Origin: Anniella stebbinsi
Taxonomy: Eukaryota > Chordata > Lepidosauria > Squamata > Anniellidae
DNA length: 64,000 bases
Assembly (NCBI GenBank): GCA_029215795.1
Contig: JARDYH010000001.1
Span: 116,338,533-116,402,532 of the forward strand
Direction of reading: 5' to 3'
The notes beneath the pieces are model-generated. The model searched no databases. It worked only from the letters and a program-made list of their open reading frames with translations, and was not told where the DNA came from. Every line of letters starts with the position of its first letter. Positions within the stretch are counted from its first letter, which is position 1. The position numbers and the translations under genes are program-made. Below are positions 13,401 through 25,563 of the stretch, one piece after another.

Positions 13401-14080
13401 TTACATCACTCACTTTCTGGTGACCTATTTTTCAGAGCAGCTTCATGATGTTTTCTTCTTACTCTCTATGTTGGGAAAACTAGCTAGACACTGGGGATAC
13501 CTTCACTAGTGTATATGCCCGCAGTACTTGCAGCCTCCTGGTTCCTCCCAGAAGGCTTCTTTGATCACCTGAAATATTCCCTTTTGAGCAAGAGATTCAG
13601 TGGGATGCATTAACACATTTTCTGATTTAGCTTGCTTGTCATGCCCTGGCTAACTACCTAACTGAATGGCAAGGCTAAAAGTGTAGAGTGATTGACTCTT
13701 CGACTGTCTATGTAATCATGTACATAGGTATATGGTAACATGGAAAAGGGTTTATGTGAATGAATTAGTGTCATCTGGTAGGTTTTTCCAGGATTATTGC
13801 ATTTTCCACAATAACAGCAATCAAATAAGTGGATATGCTGTATTACCATATTTACAGCTTGATTCATGTTAACTTTTTCTCCATATGGTCATGTACATGA
13901 TTACGTGGAAGAATTTGACACTGTGAATCATCTTCAGAGACAAACAACTGTAAGATATCCTCTTTGCTAATAAAATTAGCTGTTTTACATTGTTGCAGTA
14001 AATGAATTTATAGGCATAATCAGATAGAATTAAAAGTAGAAAAAGACAAAGGATCCAGTGGAACGTTTCTTGACTGATTC

Positions 14081-14106
14081 CCCCCACCCACCCACCCACC
14101 CACACA
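14081..14106. repeat. (CCCA)n microsatellite
   Basis: Six or so CCCA units in tandem. Confidence 0.9.
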
Positions 14107-14819
14107 TCTCTCATTCTTCCTGAAAATTTACTCTGGAGGTTGAGGGACTGTTTGCAACAGTGTTGGAGGTGGCACTGGGGTTGTAGAGGGAGGGGGGAAG
14201 TCAGGAAAGATCATTCCTCCCCACCTCCTGCTGGCCAGAGCATCCAGAGCAAATCTCCACTCAAACAGTGCCCCCTGTGGCAGGAGGAAATGCTAGATCC
14301 ATACCAGTATTGTCTTTAAAATGCATATAATCAGTAAACTATCGTGCAGTACATCCTAAACAATTACCCACAATTAAATCCCATTATGTTCAGTGGGGAA
14401 AATCCTAGTACACTCAATTCATAGACTCCAGATTTGAAGGTCCCCGCCTATGGGCCACCAACTTATCTTGTGGTGGAAGCAATAGCAGACATCCATTTTA
14501 ATGATCTCATGATAGCATCACTCCAGGGCACTGTGGGAGTGCTGGTGGGCCCTTCTAGACCATTGGAGATGTGGCAGCACCCAGGGGTGCTAAGTGCTGA
14601 CATTGGGCCAGATTACAGTCTTCAAAATAATATTTAGCCTAAAGGTTATTCTCATGTGGGTATGAGATGTAAAATTTCTGGAAATTTAAGGCCATGGGAA
14701 AAAACAGTTTTTTTCCCAGGGGAATTTGGGAGGGGGGGACTGAAATTTTGGGGGGAAATTGGGAAAATTAAACAAACTTACTTTTTTAGTGCTCTTTACA
14801 CTTTGTATCTTTAAAAAAG

Positions 14820-14955
14820 CATTCCCCAACCCGGTGATCTCCAGATATTTTAGATTTTAGCTCCTATCAGCCTCAGATGGCATGGCCAATGGTCAGGAAT
14901 CCTGTGCACTGTAGTCCAAAACTTTGAAGAGCATCAGGTTGGGGAGGGTGCTTTA
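14820..14955. mobile_element. Diverged hAT-type MITE (TCCCCAACC...GGTTGGGGA)
   Basis: A foldback with ends TCCCCAACC and GGTTGGGGA. The central GGCATGGCCAATGGTCAGGA and the CTGTAGTCCAAAAC block are typical of the family at 23004 and 34608. No clean TSD was read. Confidence 0.6.
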
Positions 14956-15059
14956 GGAACATAAAGCAGCCTTTCTGTTCCTAAAGTTATTTTATGTATT
15001 ATTTAGCTTGCTCATAAAATTAGCATTATATTTTAAATCTAAGACTGACTCTGGCCCAC

Positions 15060-15385
15060 TTGCATTGGCTGTCTGTATGTTTCTTAGCCTGATTCACGGT
15101 TCTGGTTCTAACCTATAAAGCCTTACACAGCTCGGAACCACAATACCTGATGGAACACCTTTCCTGACATCAACCTACCCATACGTTATGCTCAACATTG
15201 AAGGTCCTCCTCTGGTTGCCCACTCTGAGGGAGGCTCAGAAGGTAGCAACAAGGGAGAGGGCCTTCGCTGTGGTGGCCCCCCAGTTATGGAATGTTTTCC
15301 CCGACGAGGCCCACTTAGCAGTGCCAGGTCAAGACTTTTCTCTTTTCTCAGGCATTTAGCAATATGTTATGAGCTTAACTGATCC
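15060..15385 (+). mobile_element. L2-like LINE, 3' coding fragment
   Basis: The fragment carries the end of the L2 ORF in broken frames. Recognisable parts are the segment for a HWLS/YKALH-type motif at about 15060-15130, the ELREAQ-like region near 15230, and the RLFSFLRHLA-type C-terminus at 15330-15370. It is the same subfamily as the copy at 29050-29515. The 3' AT-rich tail is missing or lost. Confidence 0.7.
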
Positions 15386-15549
15386 CAGATCTGTTCTTAG
15401 GTTCAGCAGACAATTCTTAGTTGGTTTTAGATGTATGTTCTTGTGCAGTCACAATTGTTCCATTAGTCACATCAGTCACTGACATCACATCAAAAAACTA
15501 CAAAGAAAACCTTCAGAAACTGGGCATACCGAAATACATCAACATCCAG

Positions 15550-16030
15550 AAAGCAGTCATAGGGTACCTTTTCACGGGCACTTTGCCTCGTGGTGGCTTC
15601 GAAATAGCGGCAGTTGGGTTACATGATGCTGCCGCCCATTTGAAGCAATCTAGGGGCAAAGGCATGTAGCCCGACTTTTTTCAGAGCAGAGCGGGCTGGG
15701 CAGGGAAGGGGGTGGAGCAGCGAGCCATAAGCTCGCTACACCGCCTCCGCTGTCCTCCCTCCCATTAAAAAAAACAAACAACTTACCTTAGGGTAGGTGG
15801 GCCGCTGCTCCAGCCGCCCCTCCAGCTGATGCTGGGCAGGCTCGGTGGCGGTGGTGACAGGAAAAGCTGCCGTGGTGCTCCTGCCATGAAGACTGGCGGC
15901 AGGAGCATCAATGCGCAACACACCAACTGCCGCCACTGCTGTGCATCGGAAGAGGCGGACATACTTAAAACATGTTCAATAGTCAGGAAATTCCTGCACC
16001 AGTAAAAGACAGTGTGACTTGGCAAAGCCT
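15550..16030. repeat. CpG-rich unclassified repeat
   Basis: A locally GC- and CpG-rich block in an otherwise AT-rich intron, with GCCGCC/GGCGGC words on both strands and short opposing ORFs. It looks like an internal part of a non-autonomous DNA element. I found no convincing ends, TATA box or exon, so I do not call it a promoter. Confidence 0.4.
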
Positions 16031-16074
16031 GTCATGGCTGTCTAGAAAAACCACCATGAGCGAGAAAAGAGAGA

Positions 16075-16076
<2 letters not shown>

Positions 16077-16114
<38 letters not shown>
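16077..16114. repeat. (AAT)n microsatellite
   Basis: About 12 AAT units. It may be the tail of a decayed LINE, but no adjoining 3' end was recognised. Confidence 0.9.
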
Positions 16115-16871
16115 TCTTTTAGAAGTAAACTCAGTTAATTTGTAATTATTGTTTGAATAATAGTTTTGTGGAGGTTTCGGGTGAGGGAAGTTGTATTCCA
16201 CCAGGTATTTAAGAAAGAGGTTTTGCCAAAAGTAGTGGTTAGATCAGCACGGCGTAATTGGTTATGTTGGTTAAGTTATTAGAATACTTTAAGTAACCAT
16301 ATCTGCGTTGATGTGAGGAGTGGTAGACAATACACATCTTTCAGATCTTATTAGCCCTGTTAAATGTGTTTATTGATTTTGCTCATAAATCTATCTTTCC
16401 AGGAAAAGAGTACTCCAGTTAGTTGGCATAAGTGTTTTGCTTTCACCTGTGAAGAGAGTTGTATTTAGCTTTACCACAAATGAAGTATGGCAGAACAAAA
16501 ACTTGAAAAAAAATAGGTCTCAAGTTAACGGGTTTACTTGCTGATCTTGTCTTTTTCTAACTGCCAAATCAATGGTAACTCTGTTGCAACACAGTTACCC
16601 AGTGTTTGGCTTTTAAATTAATTTGTTCCAATGTCAGTACTTCTTTACTAAACTGATGAGGCATCTCAAGAGGATGTAAAATAAATTGAATAGTAACTCT
16701 TAAATTGGCAAACCTCCTCTCCTAAAGTGAACCTGAAAATGCCAGTTGTTGGAGCTGCTCCAGTCTTCAAACATGTGACATTGCATGTCACAGTTAAGTT
16801 AAAAAACTTAATTTATTTATTGTGGGTTTGCTTGTGATTTGGGGCATGGATTTGTAAGATTAAGGTTAATT

Positions 16872-19746
16872 ATTTTTAATAATGTTTTTATTAAAGGTTT
16901 TCATATATTCGACAACCATAAACATTATAACATAGTGTAATATAATATATTATAATATGCTATACCCCCTCCCCTCCCCCCAAAATAAATTGATAACAAG
17001 AAGAAAGAAAGAAAGAAGATACAATGGAGTGAAGCTTATTCCCCTTATTACCTTTCTAAATTCTTGATACTATAAATTTACTAAAACTATATTCTAAATC
17101 GGAAATTTCATACCATTAATTCAGTCCATATCTCCTTAGCTATATTTGATATGTATGTCAGTGACTCAGAACCTATTGTAAGTAAAATAATTTTCCCCCA
17201 TATTGCATTAAATATTAGTGGATCCTCTTTGCCTTGTATTACTCATAACTTAGGCATTATTTTTTCACAGATTGCAGTAGATCATACGTTTCTATACCAT
17301 TCCTCTTTATCAAGATGATCCAGGTTTTTCCATTGTTGTACTGTCTTGCACCTGCTATTAACAGAGTTGCTAATTGTTTGGCTCCAATAGATTCATTTTT
17401 ATTATAGTACAGGGACACTAAGAACAATTCTGGGGTAAACTGAATACATTCCTTTGTTATCTATAATAGTTCCTGATGTACTGTGTGCCAGAACTGTTGA
17501 ACCTGTGGGCATTCCCACCAGAAGTGATAATATGTACCTCTGGTGGAGCATCCCCTCCAGCAAGCAGACTTCCCATCTGAGATGATGTGAGCCATTTGCA
17601 CTGGAGTTCTATACCATTGATTCAACATCTTCAAAGATGTTTCCTTAATGCCTGCTGAAACTGATTTGTAGGGTCTTTGTACCAAAGCTGGTTCCATTGG
17701 TTATCCGGTATATTAAAGTCAAAGTCTGTCTCCCATACCATTTTCAATCCCAGTAGAGAACCTGTTTGTATTTCAACTAAGGTACTATACAGATATGATA
17801 CAATTCCCTTCCCTGTAAACCCAGTTGAGAGAATAATTTGATCAGTTGCCGTTAGTGGCCTAGTAGCATGTAATTTGGTGATTGGATTCCACAATATGTG
17901 CATTAATTGTATTTCTTGTATGCAATATAAGTTCCATTGTTGTACCGTAGTTTTCAGCTGATCTATCGTATAAGGAGTATTATGTATATAAAAATCTCTT
18001 AAACAAAACAGACCATAATGTGCCCACTGTGCTGTTTTTTCTTCTCAACCCTTCATCTGGTAGTCTGGAATAAGTTTGTAATAGAGTCAATGGAGAGTAC
18101 ACTGGTGCTAATTTGGTCTGCCATTGTTTCGAAATAGTAAAAGTTGTTAATGTATATGGGTTTTAATTTGGCAGATATCTCCTATCTTTATTATTCTGTG
18201 AGGTACAACCCACATCTCCTGCTCCAAACCAATCCAGTTCTTTTCGTTTCTCATTATTATGAATCCCAGTTGTCTTAATTGAAATGCTTCATAATATATC
18301 GATAAGGAAAGGAGTCCCCAACCTCCACTGGCAGTTTTTTTATAATAATATTTCATTGCTAATTGAGGTGTTTTGCCCTGAGAAATAAATTCATTTATTT
18401 ACTTTTGCTACTTTCTTAACAGTTGATGCTGGATGAGAATGGGAAGGACTTGGAATAGGTACAAGAATCTTGGAATCACTTTCACCTGAATTGCTGCTAT
18501 TATTCCTAAAATTGATAATTTTAATTTTGACCATGACCTCATCTTTTGTTTCACCTCCTTGATTAATGGTTTATAATTTAAATTAAATATTTTAGGCATA
18601 TTACGTGGTATTTGTATCCCTAAATATTTAAATGAAGTACAACACATTGGAACCTGGAGGGTCCTACACACATTTAGTTGCTGCTGGGGAGGTATATTAA
18701 AAAACATAATAACTGTTTTCTCAAAATTTACTTGTAGGCCTGCCACTTGTGCAAAATATATCAATTCTTGTTTCAATATTTATGCTGATTGTTCCAGTTC
18801 AGATAGCATCACTATAATATCATCTGCATGCATATTCAGTAAATGTTCTTTGCCCCCTCCCCTGTAGCCAGTTATAAGAGTGTTAGTACATAAAACATTA
18901 GCTAATGGTTCCAGGGAGGCAAAGAGCAGAGGAGATAGTGGACAGCCTTGTTTTGTCCCTCTTTCAGTTGGCATTGGTAATGAATCCATCTGATTTGTTC
19001 TAACTGTGGCCCTGTTTGTAGTGTATAGACTTGAAATTGCTGCAATAAATTGATGTCCCAATTGATATGCTTGAAGAACTTTAAATAAATATGGCCATTC
19101 AGGACAATTAAATGCGTTAACATCCAAAGATAATAAGGCTAAGGGGTTGTTTTTTATATGAAGCATCCCAGATTATATTCAATAATCTTTGAGTAGGATC
19201 TGCAATATGCCTTTTTGGAATAAACCCTGCTTGATCCTGATACACTAAATCTCTTATAATATGATGTAGTCTAGATACTAATATAGAGGAGAACAATTTC
19301 TGATCTTGAATGAGCAATGTTATAGGGTGATACGATCCCACCTGGGTTAAATCTTTCCCTGGTTTTGGCAGTACTATAATACGAGGTAATTTCCATGTGT
19401 CTGGTATAGATCCCCCCTCCCAAATGGCATTAAAAAGAATGGTAAGGTGTGGACATAATGTTTCTCTACATTTTTATAAAAAGAACTTCCAAACCCATCA
19501 GGGCCTGGGCTTTTATTATGTTTCAATCTTTTAATTGATTTATCTACTTCCTCTACTGAAATGGGTTTATTCAAAATATTGCGATGTTCTGGGGTCGCAG
19601 GTGTAATACCCCCGCGCTCCAGAAATCTTGTAATATTTTCTAAGTTAGGATGTGTTGATTGATACAGGTTTTTTTATAAAATTTTGCAAATAATGTATTA
19701 ATTTGCATTTGATCCAAAATCTTACTGTCATCTTCCTTACACAAGG
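16872..19746 (-). mobile_element. L1-like LINE, 5'-truncated, with 12-bp TSD
   Basis: On the minus strand, broken frames encode the L1 reverse transcriptase and C-terminal region in the right order. KHNKSPGPDGFGSSFYK lies near 19480. YHPITLLIQDQKLFS and YQDQAGFIPKRHI lie near 19220-19340. KQGCPLSPLLFASLEPLA and the palm motif HADDII (YADD expected) lie near 18800-18960. The cysteine-histidine C-terminus (CWRGC, WWECPQVQQFW) lies near 17480-17560. The element is 2,875 bp and lacks its 5' half. It is flanked by an exact duplication TTAAGGTTAATT at 16860-16871 and 19747-19758, which marks the insertion ends. Multiple frameshifts make it a dead copy. Confidence 0.9.
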
Positions 19747-19784
19747 TTAAGGTTAATTTATAAAACTCCAATCTGGCATGCTAT

Positions 19785-19895
19785 ATAGGTGTTGGACTAC
19801 AACTCTAGTTACCCTCATCCAGCATGGCCATGCTGGCTAGGAATGATGGGAGTTATAGTCCAACATATTTGGAGGGTGATAAATTGGGGAAGGCT
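19785..19895. mobile_element. Diverged hAT-type MITE
   Basis: A foldback: GTTGGACTACAACTC at the left pairs with GAGTTATAGTCCAAC at the right around an AGCATGGCCATGCTGGC centre. It belongs with the CAGGGGTGGGCAA family, with eroded ends. Confidence 0.6.
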
Positions 19896-20195
19896 CTGTC
19901 TTACATCTGGTAAGTTTGAACACAGAACGCATGATGCGGTATGATATAGGGATAGCATAATATAGGTTGTCAGGCCTCTGGACAGGAAACCTGATCACAT
20001 CTATAAATATAGCTACAGAGCAAATTGTGCTAAATTGCAGTTAAATATTCATAAAATGATTATGTAAGTAATTATGTTATCGAACAGAACATATCACTAT
20101 TTGTAATCAACAACTTGCACATTTAGATTCTTTTTTTACATGTTATGTTGTCCTTCCTCCAAGTTGATCAAGTTGATTTACAAGTTACTTCCCTC

Positions 20196-20342
20196 CCCAC
20201 CTTATGTTCAACAACCTGTTCTGCTATGTTAAGTTGTGAGTGAGTGACTGGTCCAAGGTCACCTATAGAACTTCATGGTTAGGCAAGGATTCAAGCCTAG
20301 ATCTCCCTGGACTTAGTCTGGCACTCTAACCACTACACTGTT
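20196..20342 (-). mobile_element. tRNA-headed SINE (MIR/CORE-like)
   Basis: Read on the minus strand, the head CAGTGTAGTGGTTAGAGTGC is followed by a GATTCAAGCC-type B-box counterpart and a conserved ACCTTGGACCAGTCACTCAC body. The same family occurs at 45868, 51685 and 58840. It is not a functional tRNA gene. Confidence 0.75.
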
Positions 20343-21064
20343 GGCAATAATACAACAACTCGGTGACTCAAATCATTGTTCATTGTATCTATCCCACTTG
20401 TCATAGAGGTGAGAAACGTGCTATGAAATTCTCTATTCATTTTTCTAAAACTAGAAAAAAAAATCCTTTCTGGAGCAATTTATATGAACAGTTGGCACCT
20501 TTTTATTGTTCACTTTTTCAGAGTTCTGTATAACGTCCCCAGGAATAAACTCTTCATGCTCTCAAATAAGGGTCACTGGATAGGGAAAGAACTCATTTTT
20601 CCCTCCACTGAATACCATATGCTCATTGTAACGTTTGAGATTTTATGAGGCTAAGTCACAACCCTAGCCAGGGCTCCTAGTGAGGCTGCAAAAAAAATTC
20701 TCTACTATATTGTTACCATTGAGCTCACTTCATTGAAAATGTTTTTAAGTAATGTCCTTTTTCCCAAACTGCTTGCTCTCTTATAGTGGAGGGCAAGGCA
20801 GACAAGGGAAATATTTCATAAACTGATATATCCCGTCACACAAAACTCAACTTTGTGAATATGATGTTCGGAATGCTTAAAAATCCATCTGCAAATAAAT
20901 CCTTTAAAAATGCTCCTAATATAAGCTTTAAAAGATTTTGCAAACTTTATCCCATCCATCTGTACCAGATGACCCATCTTGCTGCAGCAGATCTCAGTGG
21001 CTTATAGCATTAAAGTCATTGGCATAACACTGATGTCATATTAAATGAGGAAATTATCTTATAC

Positions 21065-21180
21065 AATCAAGTTCTCCATCTAGCCCAGTATTGTCTTTGC
21101 CTGCTTTGATTGGCCACAGCTCTTAAGGTCTCAGGTCTCTTTCCATCACCTGCTACTTGATACTTTAAACTGGACATACC
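21065..21180. repeat. Interspersed repeat with CATCTAGCCCAGTATTGTC motif
   Basis: The stretch shares TCCATCTAGCCCAGTATTGT and a CAGGTCTCT...CACCTGCTACTTGA sequence with a common lizard interspersed repeat, also seen interrupted at 53920-53970 and 54735-54805. Confidence 0.5.
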
Positions 21181-22674
21181 AGTGACTGTACCCAAATTCT
21201 GGCTCTACTACTGAGCAATGGCCCCTTCCTATGTCCTTCATGTGGTAGTGATTGGGACTAGCATTCTACCCTTCTTGAACACACATAACATAATTGATGT
21301 GGTGATATGATGTGCTGTGCATGCACAACTCCTAAGGCCCAAATCCAATCAGAGTCCCCACTACATGAGGGACCTTTCCAAGCTTATTTTTTTTTAAGGA
21401 TTGTCAGAAAAGTGTTAAATATTTGCTTTGCTTCTGCTTTCTTCTCGATACCATTTAAAGAAGCCCAGAATCTTCTCACAATTCACTTCCAAGAGTGATA
21501 AATCTACCCAGATTACCTCATCCATATTAAATTAAAGGAGCACAGGAATGAATAAGCCACTATCTGCCAGGCAGAATGACTTCCCCAACTTTCAAATTTA
21601 CCCAACTCTTGTCTCAGCTGATAATTTTCTACTCCTTCTCCCCCACTTTCAGAATGCTACAAGAGAACTGTACTGGGCATGTTTGACTTACGTCATGCAT
21701 CAGTTTGACTTCCTGAGCAATTTTCCACTTAAATACATATTAAATCTGATATCACTATGGTCACTGTTTCCAATTGGCTCAAAAACATTTATATTTCATA
21801 ATAGGTCCTAGACAACTCCATTTAATATTAAATACGGGGTCACCTCTCCTTTGGTCAGTTCAATGACCAACTGCTGTAGGGCATAGTCGCTTAGGGCATC
21901 AAGAAATTGAACCTCTTTGTTGTGACTGGAGTATGTATTTATCTAGTCAATGTGGGGGGAATTGAAGTTACCCATTATTACAACACTTCAATGTTTGGAG
22001 GCCTCCCTGATTTTGTTTTACATCCCAAAGTCACCCTGAGCATTCCGGGTTGGGGGATGGTATAGCGGTTACCTTCACTTTTATCTAATGAACGTTCACT
22101 GTCAGTATTTTATTTGTCATGCACAGTAATTAATGGATACATTGTTTTCATATCATTATTTCACTTTTCTGATCCATTTGAGGAATATAGCACAATGAAC
22201 AGATATGTTTAGCACACTTATACGTATCAGACATTTTAAGTAATCGCAGCGAGTTTGTACCCAAATTACTGTATTTGTTGCATAGATCCTACATAGCCGT
22301 TATTAGTTTTCTTTGAGTGGTTTTTCAGTAAGGCATACAATATTAAACTATGCAGGAGCTCCAATACATATGTTAACTTCTTCTAACACAAGAAGCTTCA
22401 CCTATGCTGAAGCTTCCCTTTTCCACTCTACATGCTAGGGGATACTTGTCATGGGGAAATCTTTATGCATATATCAACAGTCCCCCTTTGTTGAAGAGGA
22501 TAGGATACCTCTGAGTGGTCAAGGCATCTATAACCTTTATGTATTTTGTGTGCCATAACTGTTAAATACTAGTATACTTTAGACAGTTGTATTATGTATT
22601 AAATTTATAAACAGTTATTGAACATAGTTTAAAATAAGATATATAAAAAAGAACTGGGTGTTGAGATGATATAT

Positions 22675-22695
22675 TTGTTTGTTTGTTTGTTTTAA
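22675..22695. repeat. (TTTG)n microsatellite
   Basis: A short run of TTTG units. Confidence 0.85.
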
Positions 22696-23003
22696 AAGAT
22701 TTATATTCAATTTCAATGAGCCTTCAAGATGCTTTAGATTATATATCATTGGGATTGGAGAATGGCAGGTATGTTTATGAGTTCACATAATTCTTCAAAC
22801 TAAATGGCCAGCTCAAACTAATTCTGATCCTTCTGACATTCCTTAAGGTAGTAGTTTCAGCCTGCAGGTTTCTGAAAGAGGAATAGTGACATAAATGTCA
22901 TGTGTATTTCCAGTTGGTCACAGCGGAATATAATTAAAGTGTATACATTTCTAGTTGAATTACATATTTATTAATGACAATCCATACAGGGTTTCATTTA
23001 GGG

Positions 23004-23140
23004 CAGGGGTGGGCAATTTGTGGTCCTCCCGACGTTTTGGCCTAGGACTCCAATTAGCCCTAGCCAGCATAGCCAATGGTGGCGGATGATGGGCATTGTA
23101 GGCCAAAACACTTGGGAGGGCCACAAGTTGCCTACTCCTG
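23004..23140. mobile_element. hAT-type MITE, 137 bp, exact 8-bp TSD
   Basis: The termini are CAGGGGTGGGCAATTTGTGG and CCACAAGTTGCCTACTCCTG. The foldback body carries GCCCTAGCCAGCATAGCCAA. It is flanked by an exact duplication ATTTAGGG (22996-23003 and 23141-23148). It ends 360 bp upstream of exon 53. Confidence 0.92.
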
Positions 23141-23499
23141 ATTTAGGGATACCAGAGGAAGCAGTCAATCCACCTTGTGATTCAGTGCCAATGTGATCTT
23201 TTTCATAGTCACTTATATCTTGACTATTGTTAATGTACTGTAGAAATTGTTTTGGTTCAAAATGGTAGAGTGATGGTTTGACCTCATTGCCATTATGTGG
23301 TCAAAAACTAAATACAACATATGTTCTTAAAATGCCCTGGTTTTTTTTGGGGGGGGTGTTGTTATTTTTAACCTAATTTTGAATATATCCAAGAGCAGTC
23401 TTTTTAACTCCTTCCCACTCCATGAAATTGGAAATGGCACTATTGTACAGTTTTGCATTTAAGGATTCATATTTTGTTTTTGCCTTTGTGTCTCACCAG

Positions 23500-23711
23500 T
23501 TGAAAAGATACAAAACCAGTGGGATGAAGTACAAGGGCACCTTCAGAACAGAAGACAGCAACTACATGAGATGTTGAAAGATTCAGCACAATGGTTAGAA
23601 GCCAAGCAAGAAGCTGAGCAGGTTCTGGAATGTGCCAAAACCAGGCTTGAGTCTTGGAAGGAGATTTCTTATACTGTGGAAGGGCTGAAGAAGCAGAATG
23701 CTGAACTCAAG
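23500..23711 (+). CDS. DMD: Dystrophin exon (human exon 53 equivalent), spectrin repeats 20-21
   Basis: This coding exon belongs to dystrophin, the membrane-skeleton protein linking actin to the dystroglycan complex in muscle. It is 212 bp, the length of human exon 53. It follows a pyrimidine-rich acceptor ending CACCAG and is followed by the donor GTACTA. Two leading bases complete a split codon; 70 codons then run open and end on a codon boundary. The peptide starts EKIQNQWDEVQGHLQNRRQQ and contains MLKDSAQWLEAKQEAEQVL and LESWKEISYTVE. It matches dystrophin at the end of spectrin-like repeat 20 and the linker into repeat 21: heptad-rich, charged, helical, with the repeat tryptophans. The frame joins directly to the exon at 36225. 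Utrophin is the only serious alternative, but the residues and exon lengths fit dystrophin better. The apparent ORF running past 23711 is intron read-through. Confidence 0.97.
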
Positions 23712-24839
23712 GTACTAACTGAAAATGGAAAATATATTAGAGATCATAAAAATGCAGAAAAGCAAGTGTTTTCAAACTTCTTGGAAGTTAACCAACCCTG
23801 TGCTCAGAAGAAAAAAAGGCACCTCCCTGGCATTCATTGTTCCTCATAACTCCTTCTCCTCCCATAATATGGTCTGGCTCCTGTGCATTTATTGCTTTCC
23901 CATACAATATAGGTCTTTAATTGATTCAAGAATGTATAGTCTATCTTTTTCTACATAATCCCAAATGACTAATACAAAAATATAAACATAAAATTAACAC
24001 AACCAGAATGTTAGTACAAACTCTTCCTGGAGAGAATTTTTGCATTGTTTCTTAAAGGCTCATGGGGTAGTGCAGAGGCATTTCATAGTATGTGGGTAAT
24101 TATGGACAATGGTTTAATCATTACCCTGTTTTGAGGAGTCTCTCTGTGTGTATGAGAGATAGAGAGAAAAAGAGAGAAAGACTCACATGTTGAAGTCTGT
24201 CTTTTCTGATGATATGGCAGCACAAATAGTTTCAAACTAGACAGTATTCTCCATCAGGTAGAGTTTCCGGTCTCACATAAACACCCATAAACTGCCCCAA
24301 GATTCTGCTGGTTTGTTTTCAGGGCATTTTTAACTTTGTCATGAATGCGTTTTGTAAACATCTATTTCATCCTTTCCCGATTTCTTTGGTGCCACATTAG
24401 AATCTGTGATGCAATAAGATGTTCTATTCCTGTTCCACCTTTGGTTGCATCTATCTTATCTAGCACAATAGACACTATATCAGTGAAGGAAAAGGAGATA
24501 CTGAAGTGATCTCGACAGGAACAAAGGATGGCTTTTCAATGGAGGAACAGCAGAAAAGAGGCAAGCCATGAAATGGTACTGAAAATATCAGAACTTTTAA
24601 TAAGGTAGTGAATTTCCCAGCACATTTCAGGTGGAAATCGTCTTCAGGGGCACAGAAAGAACAAACAACCATGATTCACACAACAATATAAAATATTTAT
24701 AGTACAAATTGCATGCAATATGCATAATCAATAGCTATAATAAAGCAGGCCATATTAAAAACATTTTAGTAAATTCGTTCTTAACCTGTACTAACTATAA
24801 AATAAACCAGCATCATCCATGTCTTATATCCTTGTTTTT

Positions 24840-24925
24840 CACTACAAGATTAGGACTGCAATTCTAGACACTATCAGGAGTAAATCCCACTGTATTCAAC
24901 TTCTAAGTAGGTATGTGTAGACTTG
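24840..24925. repeat. Short interspersed repeat (AGTAAATCCCACTG type)
   Basis: Contains GGAGTAAATCCCACTGTATT and a flanking AGGACTGCAATTCTA. This is a degenerate copy of a short repeat found many times in the window (25440, 29595, 46115, 48860, 60345), recognised by the motif AAGTCCCATTGA near GATTGCA. Confidence 0.6.
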
Positions 24926-25439
24926 CACTGCAAAGCTCATGGGCAGAGCAATCCCATATCTTCTCAAATGGTGTCAGAGGAGCCATAGGATGGTATGGAT
25001 TCCCAACCCCCACACCAACACTGTAGACACAGGTACAGTATCAGGGGCAGGACAGCAAGTGTGGATTGGGGGGGGGGACTGTAATCGCTGCATAAAGCAC
25101 CATCTGATTCACTTCCAAGGATGCAACAGCATCCTCCAAATTGGTTGCAGAGGGGGGAATGGGCGCACTCTAGTGGGCAGGAAAGAGGAGAAGCCTGGAT
25201 CTGCTCAAACCAAGTGCCCCTCCATTCCCGTCCCCTCCCACTGCCTGGTCAGCAAGCTACACAAGCTGATCAGCCTGTCTAGTTGAAAATGTTTAAAATG
25301 GAAGAATGAGAGGCTGTAAAAGTATCCATCCTCCTCCTGCCCTTCCTGGCTCTTGCCATCAAGGCTTTGGATAAAAAGTGGTCTCCGAGATCAGACCTCA
25401 CTGTCTATCAAGTGTCAGTCCCTTGGGATTGTGTTCTAA

Positions 25440-25540
25440 GAGTCTCATCCTGTACCCACTTGCCTGAGGGTAAACCCCATTGAACTCAGGGGCACTTACT
25501 TCTGAGCAGACATGTATAGGATTGCATTTTAAATTTCTTA
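25440..25540. repeat. Short interspersed repeat (same family as 24840)
   Basis: Contains AAACCCCATTGAACTCAGGG and GGCACTTACTTCTGAGCAGA, followed by GTATAGGATTGCA. Confidence 0.65.
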
Positions 25541-25563
25541 CTACATAACCAAAAATTTATAAT

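Larger units (their letters stand above)
1..23499 (+). other. DMD: Dystrophin intron 52, 3' part
   Basis: This is non-coding intron sequence inferred from the downstream exon. No exon 52 was found by eye, so its start lies outside the window. Stretches in which I see nothing recognisable beyond short AT-rich or low-copy sequence are about 480-2030, 2400-3920, 4030-4640, 5230-5460, 5900-6490, 7200-8620, 12800-14080, 14420-14820, 16120-16860, 19900-20190 and 20345-22995. The small ORFs at 2465-2764 and 7518-7784 have no recognisable domain and no gene context. Short low-similarity direct repeats (CTGGGAGTTGT type) occur near 2040-2100 and 2290-2345. Confidence 0.9.

Noticed and set aside
1..23499. 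Search for exon 52
   Set aside because: No 118-bp exon encoding the expected sequence, and no suitable donor leaving the required phase, was seen.
23571..23849. 92-codon ORF extending past exon 53
   Set aside because: The coding part ends at the GTACTA donor at 23712. The remaining residues are intron read-through and lose all similarity to dystrophin.
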